DNA of 6,519 nucleotides, taken from the NCBI GenBank assembly GCA_946479335.1, contig CAMLFP010000315.1:1-6519 (forward strand). The letters are read 5' to 3'. This DNA comes from an uncultured Archangium sp. (GTDB lineage: Bacteria; Myxococcota; Myxococcia; Myxococcales; Myxococcaceae). Within the stretch, counting starts at the first letter, position 1. Each line of letters starts with the position of its first letter. Shown piece by piece: positions 1-5,255 of this stretch. The notes beneath the pieces are model-generated. The model did not search any database. It had not been told where the DNA came from and worked only from the letters and a program-made list of their open reading frames with translations. Made by a program: the position numbers and the translations under genes.

Positions 1-102
1 AATCGAGAGGCCCGCCGGCGACCGGCGCTCACGTCGCTGCCGAACTCACCGCCCACCTCACCGCAGGAAACTGACCGGCTGAACTACGGCAGGGAGCCGT
101 AA
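1..102 (+). CDS. possible C-terminal end of an upstream gene (partial, uncertain)
   Basis: A frame is open from the left edge to a TAA at 100-102, giving 33 residues ending in LNYGREP. About 27 of 33 third positions are G or C, a little better than the competing plus-strand frames, which stop at 72-74 and 80-82. The peptide is Pro/Arg/Ser-rich and matches no domain I recognise. The frame ending at 74 gives a peptide of more ordinary composition, and a minus-strand gene start near 57 cannot be excluded. If real, this gene would converge on the beta-helix lipoprotein gene and its stop would sit inside the 74-112 hairpin. Low confidence; sequence to the left is needed to decide. Confidence 0.25.
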   Translation, partial: NREARRRPALTSLPNSPPTSPQETDRLNYGREP

Positions 103-112
103 AGCAGCCGGT
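74..112 (-). terminator. nested hairpin, candidate terminator of the beta-helix lipoprotein gene
   Basis: An outer 7-bp perfect inverted repeat (accggct 74-80 with agccggt 106-112) encloses an inner 6-bp stem (tacggc 85-90 with gccgta 96-101, 5-nt loop), separated by a 4x4 internal loop. It lies 46 bp past the stop of the minus-strand gene at 158. Reading on the minus strand, only a short TTT follows a few bases after the stem, so intrinsic termination would be weak. It could serve both strands if a plus-strand gene ends at 102. Confidence 0.4.
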
Positions 113-157
113 GATCTTCGCGGCTCCGCTTGAGACAGGCGCGATGCAGCCCAAGAC

Positions 158-1423
158 TCACTGACACGACGGCGGAGGCAACGTCGTCACCGTGCCGTCG
201 TACGCCGCAAGCCCCGCCGCGGCGCGCGTCGCGAAGGTCGTGAACGACGCACCCGCGTCGACGTCGAGCTCCATGCCCGTGGCGTTGCCCACGTACGTGT
301 TGCCGCTCCAGCCCTCGATGGTCGCCGTCGTCGCCACGTTGATCTGCCCACGCCGCGAGCCGTAGTCGTTCACGAACGTCGTGCCCGTCACCGTCAGCGC
401 GTGCGGCGCGTTGTTGGTGTTCTCCTCCGCGAAGTTGATGAAGAAGTTCCCGCTGTTGTTGATGTTCGGCCCCTGCTCCACGACGGAGCCGCGCACCACG
501 TTGTCGCCGCCTTGCGGAAAATCGATGGCGTAGCTGTTCGCGCCGTTCAGCCCAGCGATGGTGCTGCACTCGATGATGTTCGCCTTCGCGCGCGACTTCA
601 CGAGGTGCCCGTCGTCGTGGTTGTCGCGCACCACCGAGTTGCGCAGCACGAACAGGTCCACCGCCTTGCCGAGGTACATGCCGTGCGCGTACCCCGCGCG
701 GCCGAGCTTCTCGAAGAGACACCCCTCGAACACCACCGTGTTGTGCGCCGCCGCGGCGTCGTTGCCCAGCACGCCGTCGTCCGCGTCGTGCAGCCAGCAG
801 TCGCGCAGCTTCAGGTTGTACGCGTTCGCGTCGAAGCGCACGCACGCCCAGTTCTCGTCTTGTGTCGTCGGGTCGACGGAGTCGTGCAGCTCCAGGTTCT
901 CGATGAGCGTGTTGCCGCCCTGCACGATGATGATGCCCTTGCGCCCGCACGTCTTGCCGCCCATCCGCGGCTTGTTGCCGGAGCCGTCCGACACGCCGCG
1001 CACGATGATGTTGCTCTTCGTGATGGTGCCGCAGTCCGTGTAGTCGCCGGAGTCGATCTGGATGGTGTCGCCGTCGACGGCCGCCGCGAACGCCTCACTC
1101 GGCTTCGCATACGTGCAGCCCGTCGGGCACACCTCGAGCACGTGCCCCGTCACCGTCGGATCCGCGAGGTACTCCGTGCCCGCGTCACTGCCGGTCCCTC
1201 CGCCGGTGCTCGCTGAGCCTCCGCCGGTTGATCCGGTTCCGCCGCCGGTTGTCGCAGCGCCACCGCCCGTTGATCCGGAGCCACCACCGGTTGACGCAGG
1301 GCCGCCGCCCGTTGATCCGGCGCCGCCGCCCGTCGAAGCAGTTCCTCCGCCGGAGCCTCCGTCGGTCGAAGGGGTGGAGCCGCACGACAACAGACACAAC
1401 GTGAGTACCGCGAGGAGGCGCAT
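158..1423 (-). CDS. lipoprotein with Gly/Ser/Thr repeat linker and right-handed parallel beta-helix (pectate-lyase-like) domain
   Basis: This encodes a 421-residue predicted lipoprotein. The ATG at 1423 opens a short signal peptide (MRLLAVLTLCLLSC) with a lipobox LLSC and lipidated Cys14; an in-frame GTG at 1453 would add 10 residues ahead of the hydrophobic core and is disfavoured. Residues 25-79 form a Gly/Ser/Thr repeat linker. From about residue 85 to the end is a single domain with repeated short beta-strand/turn units typical of right-handed parallel beta-helices. It begins with a CPTGC segment and a DGDTIQIDSGDY stretch, the usual first rung of such proteins. An HGMYLG motif (247-252) and GHLVKSRA (272-279) resemble conserved segments of polysaccharide-active or carbohydrate-binding beta-helix proteins. 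The domain holds nine cysteines, the last in the C-terminal CQ. Binding or cleavage of a cell-surface or external polysaccharide is inferred; I cannot assign catalytic residues or a substrate. It is divergent from the ALDH gene. Confidence 0.85.
   Translation of the reverse strand: MRLLAVLTLCLLSCGSTPSTDGGSGGGTASTGGGAGSTGGGPASTGGGSGSTGGGAATTGGGTGSTGGGSASTGGGTGSDAGTEYLADPTVTGHVLEVCPTGCTYAKPSEAFAAAVDGDTIQIDSGDYTDCGTITKSNIIVRGVSDGSGNKPRMGGKTCGRKGIIIVQGGNTLIENLELHDSVDPTTQDENWACVRFDANAYNLKLRDCWLHDADDGVLGNDAAAAHNTVVFEGCLFEKLGRAGYAHGMYLGKAVDLFVLRNSVVRDNHDDGHLVKSRAKANIIECSTIAGLNGANSYAIDFPQGGDNVVRGSVVEQGPNINNSGNFFINFAEENTNNAPHALTVTGTTFVNDYGSRRGQINVATTATIEGWSGNTYVGNATGMELDVDAGASFTTFATRAAAGLAAYDGTVTTLPPPSCQ
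1184..1351 (-). repeat. in-frame tandem repeat encoding a flexible linker (21-bp unit, 42-bp super-unit)
   Basis: About eight copies of a 7-residue unit G-x-[AG]-[ST]-T-G-G occupy residues 25-79 of the lipoprotein. The third residue alternates Ala and Gly from copy to copy, so the true period is 14 residues. At DNA level the plus-strand string gttgatccgg recurs at 1227, 1269 and 1311, exactly 42 bp apart. The low-complexity, uncharged sequence suggests a flexible spacer holding the beta-helix domain away from the membrane anchor. Copy number may vary between strains by slippage or unequal recombination. Confidence 0.9.
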
Positions 1424-1431
1424 GACGCGCG

Positions 1432-1437
1432 ACCATA
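1432..1437 (-). promoter_or_regulatory. candidate -10 element for the beta-helix lipoprotein gene
   Basis: On the minus strand the hexamer TATGGT (4 of 6 to TATAAT) lies 8 nt before the ATG at 1423, so transcription would start at or next to the start codon. No clear -35 and no well-spaced Shine-Dalgarno are seen. It is listed because of the similar arrangement at two other genes in the window. Confidence 0.25.
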
Positions 1438-1460
1438 GTCTCACTCGCCGCACACCTCGC

Positions 1461-1470
1461 GGAGTAGAAC
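1461..1470 (+). promoter_or_regulatory. candidate ribosome-binding site and overlapping -10-like element of the aldehyde dehydrogenase gene
   Basis: GGAG at 1461-1464 lies 12 nt before the ATG at 1477, a long but usable spacing. It is followed at once by TAGAAC (1465-1470), which resembles a -10 box and leaves just GCGCGC before the ATG. The two readings compete: if TAGAAC is the -10, the mRNA would be leaderless and the GGAG untranscribed. No -35 is evident. Confidence 0.3.
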
Positions 1471-1476
1471 GCGCGC

Positions 1477-2910
1477 ATGTTGAAGCCGCGCTACCCGTAC
1501 TTCCTCGCCAGCCAGCCCGTCTTCGCCAACGAGGCGCTGGAGGTCACCGACAAGTTCACCGGCGCGGTCGCCACGCGCGTCGCCCTGGCCGACGCGAAGG
1601 CCATCGACGCCGGCATCGCCGCCGCGCACGCCGCGCAAGACGCGATGGCGAAGGTGCCTCCGTACGAGCGCCGCGACATCCTCATGCACTGCGTGAAGCG
1701 CTTCACCGAGCGCGCCGAAGAGCTCGCGCTGGCGCTGTGCATCGAAGCGGGCAAGCCCATCCGCGACTCGCGCGGCGAGGTCACCCGCCTCATCGACACC
1801 TTCCGCGAGGCCGCCGAAGAGGCGACGCGCCAGGGCGGCGAGGTGATGAACCTCGAAATCTCCGCGCGCGCGAAGGGCTACCGCGGCTTCACCAAGCGCG
1901 TGCCCATCGGCCCGTGCAGCTTCATCAGCCCCTTCAACTTTCCGTTGAACCTCGCGGCCCACAAGGTCGCGCCCGCCATCGCCGCCGGCTGCACCTGGGT
2001 GCTCAAGCCCGCCAGCCGCACGCCCATCGGCGCGCTGGTCATCGGCGAGGTGCTGGCGGAGACGCCGCTGCCGAAGGGCGCCTTCAGCATCCTCCCCGCG
2101 CACCGCGAGGGCGCCGACCTCTTCACCACCGACGAGCGCTTCAAGCTGCTCTCGTTCACCGGCTCACCCGCCGTCGGCTGGGAGCTCAAGGCGAAGGCCG
2201 GCAAGAAGAAGGTGGTGCTGGAGCTCGGCGGCAACGCGGCGGCGGTGGTCGACGAAGACCAGCGCGAGCGCCTCGATTACGTCGTGCAGCGCCTCGTCTT
2301 CGGCGGCTTCTACCAGTCGGGTCAGAGCTGCATCAGCGTGCAGCGCATCATCGCGCACGAGGCGCTCTACGACGCACTCAAGGAGAAGCTCGTCACCGCC
2401 GTGAAGGCGCTCAAGGCCGGCGACCCGAAGCGCGAAGACACCTTCCTCGGGCCGATGATTTCTGAAGGTGAAGCGAAGCGGCTCCACGGGTGGATTGAGT
2501 CGGCGAAGAAAGCCGGCGGCACCGTGCTGTGCGGCGGCGGTCGCGAGGGCGCGATGCTCGAGGCCACGGTGGTCGAAGACGTGCCCACCTCCGAGCCGCT
2601 GGTCACCGAGGAGGCCTTCGGGCCGGTCGTCATCCTCTCGCGCGCGAGGTCGTACGACGACGCGCTGGCGCAGGTGAACGACACGAAGTTCGGCCTGCAG
2701 GCGGGCGTCTTCACCAACGACGTGCACAAGGCGATGCGCGCGTGGGACTCGCTCCACGTCGGCGGGGTGCTCATCAACGAGGTGCCCAGCTGGCGCGTCG
2801 ACAACATGCCCTACGGCGGCGTGCGCGAGTCGGGCCTCGGCCGCGAGGGCGTGCGCTACGCGATGGAGGACATGACCGAGCCGCGGCTCCTCGTCATCCG
2901 CGACGCGTAA
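1477..2910 (+). CDS. NAD(P)-dependent aldehyde dehydrogenase, ALDH21/lactaldehyde-dehydrogenase-like
   Basis: This is a complete 477-residue cytosolic aldehyde dehydrogenase, of normal family length, which oxidises an aldehyde to a carboxylate with NAD(P)+. All core elements are present in order: oxyanion Asn154 in SPFNFPLN, cofactor Lys177 in VLKPAS, the cofactor-binding turn SFTGSPAVG (226-234), general base Glu249 in LELGG, catalytic Cys285 in GQSCISVQR, Glu379/Phe381 in EEAFGPV, and PYGGVRESGLGREG near the C-terminus. The N-terminal KPRYPYFLA, the PAVGW segment and the GQSCISVQR wording around the cysteine fit my recollection of the ALDH family 21/RNP123-like group within the lactaldehyde-dehydrogenase/GapN-related branch. 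The substrate is uncertain; lactaldehyde, glyceraldehyde derivatives or succinic semialdehyde are candidates and the sequence does not separate them. The ATG at 1477 fits the usual family N-terminus. It is monocistronic here: divergent from one exported protein gene and convergent with another, giving no pathway clue. Confidence 0.95.
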   Translation: MLKPRYPYFLASQPVFANEALEVTDKFTGAVATRVALADAKAIDAGIAAAHAAQDAMAKVPPYERRDILMHCVKRFTERAEELALALCIEAGKPIRDSRGEVTRLIDTFREAAEEATRQGGEVMNLEISARAKGYRGFTKRVPIGPCSFISPFNFPLNLAAHKVAPAIAAGCTWVLKPASRTPIGALVIGEVLAETPLPKGAFSILPAHREGADLFTTDERFKLLSFTGSPAVGWELKAKAGKKKVVLELGGNAAAVVDEDQRERLDYVVQRLVFGGFYQSGQSCISVQRIIAHEALYDALKEKLVTAVKALKAGDPKREDTFLGPMISEGEAKRLHGWIESAKKAGGTVLCGGGREGAMLEATVVEDVPTSEPLVTEEAFGPVVILSRARSYDDALAQVNDTKFGLQAGVFTNDVHKAMRAWDSLHVGGVLINEVPSWRVDNMPYGGVRESGLGREGVRYAMEDMTEPRLLVIRDA

Positions 2911-2946
2911 AAAAAGCGGGCGCCCCCTTCGAGAGGGAGCGCCCGC
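2909..2946 (-). terminator. strong intrinsic terminator of the M36 peptidase gene
   Basis: A perfect 8-bp GC stem (gcgggcgc 2916-2923 with gcgcccgc 2939-2946) continues, after one mismatch, into four inner pairs plus a possible G-T wobble. On the minus strand it is followed directly by seven T residues (complement of the A-run 2909-2915), a textbook rho-independent terminator 32 bp past the peptidase stop at 2979. The T-run reuses the last bases of the ALDH stop codon. On the plus strand the hairpin lacks a T-run, so it would stop ALDH transcripts poorly unless assisted. Confidence 0.85.
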
Positions 2947-2978
2947 GAGGCACCGCCGGCTGCGGCGCGAGTTTCAGC

Positions 2979-5081
2979 TCACTGGCAGTTGGCCGGCACG
3001 GTGAACGACGGCGTGATGGACACCGAGGTGGTGCCGGTGGCCACACCGTTGGCGCCGACGCCGATGCCGAACTGCGCGAAGGCCTGCCACACGCGGCAGG
3101 TGTCGACCCCGCCGCGGTTGTTGGCCGCCTGCACCATGCCGTCGCGCATGTCTTCGAAGGCCGGGCTCGACGGCGTGTAGTTCATGCCGTCGACGAAGAG
3201 CGTGTACACGTCGTCGTTGGTGCGGCCCGCGCCCAGCATCAGCTCGCGGAAGCGCCACATCGCCGCGGCGTAGATTTCACCGTCGTCGTGGACCTCGGCG
3301 CCGGTCACGTCGCCGTAGGTGCGCGGGTAGTTCGTGTACACGTTGCGGCGGATACCGCCCGGGCCCCACGCGTACTCGCCGATCTCATCGTCGCCGTTGA
3401 TGAGGAACGCGTTCACGTCAGACGCGCCCTCGCCGATGGCGCCGGCCAGCGGGCCGCTCATGCTGCCGATCATGCGCCACGTGAGGCCGTGCCCGTACTC
3501 GTGGAACACGATGTCGGAGTCGAGGTCGCCGTCGAGCTGCAGCGGCTGCTGCGCCTTGAGCCGCGCGGTGCCGGTCTGCCCGAGCAGGCCCTTCACCGTG
3601 GCGCCGTCGTTCTGGCTGATCATCAGCGACGAGATCTTGAGCCGCTTCGCGGTGCCGCCCATCGCGAAGACCTCGGTGCCGCCGGTGTTGTTGACCACCA
3701 CCATCGCCTTGGCGCCCGCCGCCGCGACGTTGTTCGCCTTGGTGACGAAGTCGCAGGTGCCGCGATCGACGACGGCGATCTTCCCGCTCACCGACGCCGC
3801 GGTCACCGCCTCGCACGCGTCGCTGGTGGTGCCCACGCCGTCGTTCGCCAGCGCCAGCGCGAGCGTCACGCCGGTGGTGGTGAAGGCCGGGCCGAACTCC
3901 GCGCCGTAGCCGCCGAAGGTGGAGCCGCCCACCACGAGCTCGTGCGTGAAGCCGTGGCCAGTCCACAGGTACATCTGCATGCGGGGCTTCTGGCCGTCGG
4001 CCGGCGTCGAGAAGTTGGCGTTGTCGGTGCCGCTGCCGTCTTGCGCCTCGGCGTTGACCGCGTCGTTGCCGGAGCCGCCCAGGCCGAAGTTGTTCACCTG
4101 GAAGTTGCCGGCCGCCTCGTTGAAGCCGAAGCGGTACAGCGTGTCGTGCACCACGTTGTTGAGGAAGAAGAGGTTCTGCACCGCCACCGCGCGGTTGTTG
4201 GTCACCGAGGGCGACGCGTTGAGGTCGACGGCGGTGAGGAACTGGCCGTTGCTCACCGCGGTGCCGCCGCGGTCTGCGCGGTTGTTGCCGTCGGCGTCGA
4301 GGTACGCGTTGACGTTGTTGCCGGCGATGTTGATGGTGGTCTGCGAGCCCGTGCCCAGCCAGCCCGCGGGCGACTGCGCGTTGCCCGCGCCGGGGCCCTG
4401 CACCACCGCCTGCGCGCCCTTGAGCGGGTCTTCGGTGAAGACGTTGTACGCGTCGTTCGCGGTGCGGTTCTCGGTCTTCACCACCGCGCCGTCGTCGTTG
4501 ATCAACGTGTGGTGCAGCACGTTCTTGAGGCTCCACGTCTCGACCAGGAACCCGCCGCGCAGCGCGCCGCTGGCGTCGACCCAGGCCACCCGCTCGACGG
4601 TCGGCGACTCGCTCAGCTCCGCGGTGGCGTCGAAGGTGGTGACCTGGCCGGTCACGCCGCGCGCCACGAGGGCCGTCGATGCGTCATAGCCGTGGTGCGC
4701 CAGCGCCAGGCGCAGCGCCTCGGCCTCGGGGAGCGTGGGGTTCGCCACCGTGCCGCCGCGCGACAGGCCGTCGATGACGTGCACCAGCTCGCCGGTCGAC
4801 TTCAGCGTGGCGCGCGCCTCCGCGCCGTACACCCGCACGCCGCCCACCGTCTGCGTGATGCGCACGTGCACCAGCCCGTCGATGCCGACGCCCTCCGTCG
4901 CCTGCAGCTCGCTCGTGTTCCGGCCGAGGTAGCTGGCGATGATGTCGAGCTTCGGCGCCAGCGAGGCGGAGGTGAGGGTGCTGCCAACGGGGCTTCCCTG
5001 CACCACGCGCGGCTGGCCGGCGCCAGGCGCGCACGCGTTGAGGGACACTGCGAGCGCAATCGCGCCAATCGTCTTCTTCAT
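2979..5081 (-). CDS. M36 (fungalysin-type) zinc metallopeptidase lipoprotein with inserted PA domain
   Basis: This is a 700-residue predicted exported zinc endopeptidase. The ATG at 5081 starts the signal peptide MKKTIGAIALAVSLNAC with lipobox LNAC (Cys17) and has a GGGAG ribosome site 10 nt upstream; a GTG at 5147 in the same frame lacks such support and would bury the signal peptide. Residues about 40-110 resemble the fungalysin/thermolysin propeptide (VGGVRVYGAEARATL), which inhibits and helps fold the enzyme until removed. The M36 catalytic part includes the conserved HDTLYRFGFNEAAGNFQ (312-328), a protease-associated insertion (about 396-508, with Cys423 and Cys443), the zinc motif HEYGH (His527, Glu528, His531), the third ligand Glu551 in GEGASD, and HDDGEIYAAAMW (598-609). 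Cys662 and Cys699 may pair at the C-terminus. All catalytic residues are intact. No extra C-terminal adhesion domain or sorting tail follows. A role in degrading external protein is inferred from the family. Confidence 0.95.
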   Translation of the reverse strand: MKKTIGAIALAVSLNACAPGAGQPRVVQGSPVGSTLTSASLAPKLDIIASYLGRNTSELQATEGVGIDGLVHVRITQTVGGVRVYGAEARATLKSTGELVHVIDGLSRGGTVANPTLPEAEALRLALAHHGYDASTALVARGVTGQVTTFDATAELSESPTVERVAWVDASGALRGGFLVETWSLKNVLHHTLINDDGAVVKTENRTANDAYNVFTEDPLKGAQAVVQGPGAGNAQSPAGWLGTGSQTTINIAGNNVNAYLDADGNNRADRGGTAVSNGQFLTAVDLNASPSVTNNRAVAVQNLFFLNNVVHDTLYRFGFNEAAGNFQVNNFGLGGSGNDAVNAEAQDGSGTDNANFSTPADGQKPRMQMYLWTGHGFTHELVVGGSTFGGYGAEFGPAFTTTGVTLALALANDGVGTTSDACEAVTAASVSGKIAVVDRGTCDFVTKANNVAAAGAKAMVVVNNTGGTEVFAMGGTAKRLKISSLMISQNDGATVKGLLGQTGTARLKAQQPLQLDGDLDSDIVFHEYGHGLTWRMIGSMSGPLAGAIGEGASDVNAFLINGDDEIGEYAWGPGGIRRNVYTNYPRTYGDVTGAEVHDDGEIYAAAMWRFRELMLGAGRTNDDVYTLFVDGMNYTPSSPAFEDMRDGMVQAANNRGGVDTCRVWQAFAQFGIGVGANGVATGTTSVSITPSFTVPANCQ

Positions 5082-5091
5082 AGTGTGTGTT

Positions 5092-5096
5092 CTCCC
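5092..5096 (-). promoter_or_regulatory. ribosome-binding site that fixes the M36 peptidase start
   Basis: On the minus strand, GGGAG ends 10 nt before the ATG at 5081. It is the best Shine-Dalgarno sequence at any gene in the window and decides between this ATG and the upstream in-frame GTG at 5147. Confidence 0.7.
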
Positions 5097-5119
5097 AGGG
5101 GTGTTTTGACGACGTGTGG

Positions 5120-5149
5120 CTTCTAGTGAGCGACGAACGCACCCCACAA
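5120..5149 (-). promoter_or_regulatory. candidate promoter of the M36 peptidase gene
   Basis: On the minus strand TTGTGG (complement of 5144-5149) and TAGAAG (complement of 5120-5125) are separated by 18 bp. The first matches 3 of 6 and the second 4 of 6 bases of the sigma-70 consensus. Transcription would begin near 5112, giving a leader of about 30 nt that contains the GGGAG site. The fit is modest and rests on spacing as much as on sequence. Confidence 0.3.
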
Positions 5150-5218
5150 TGCCCCGGGTTCATTTCGTCGCCTCAGCCGTTGAGAATCGCGCCGGGGCCG
5201 CAGCGGGTCGCCTCCGCG

Positions 5219-5248
5219 CGTCATCCACGGCGTGTGACGTGGCATAAC
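5219..5248 (+). promoter_or_regulatory. candidate -10 element and adjacent imperfect palindrome before the Cys-rich/Kelch gene
   Basis: CATAAC at 5243-5248 (4 of 6 to TATAAT) is followed by GGCGCGC and then the ATG at 5256, placing a predicted transcript start at or beside the start codon. Just upstream, CGTCA (5219-5223) and TGACG (5235-5239) form an imperfect dyad with an 11-bp centre, a possible operator overlapping the -35 region. No Shine-Dalgarno is visible before the ATG. Both calls are weak. Confidence 0.25.
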
Positions 5249-5255
5249 GGCGCGC

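Noticed and set aside
401..1216. Plus-strand open frame opposite the beta-helix gene
   Set aside because: Val/Arg/His-rich composition with no motif. The opposite strand encodes a coherent secreted beta-helix protein.
1184..1351. 21/42-bp repeat considered as a CRISPR-like or mobile repeat
   Set aside because: It is in frame, contiguous, without spacers, and encodes a Gly-rich linker.
1424..1453. GTG at 1453 as start of the beta-helix lipoprotein
   Set aside because: It adds ten residues before the hydrophobic core, and the only SD-like sequence (GAGGT) abuts the GTG with no spacing. ATG at 1423 gives a compact lipoprotein signal.
1062..2465. Plus-strand open frame overlapping the start of the ALDH gene, with a Pro-rich stretch near 1200-1360
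   Set aside because: The Pro-rich part is the antisense of the Gly/Thr linker repeat and the rest is an out-of-frame Arg-rich reading of the ALDH gene.
2529..5126. Plus-strand open frame of 865 codons running antisense to the M36 peptidase gene
   Set aside because: Its translation is dominated by Arg, Ala, His, Gly and Val with no recognisable domain, as expected from the complement of a GC-rich gene. The minus-strand frame has a signal peptide, complete M36 motifs, a ribosome site and a terminator.
5082..5147. GTG at 5147 as start of the M36 peptidase
   Set aside because: It would place 22 mostly polar residues before a standard MKKTIG signal peptide, whereas the ATG at 5081 has GGGAG at good spacing.
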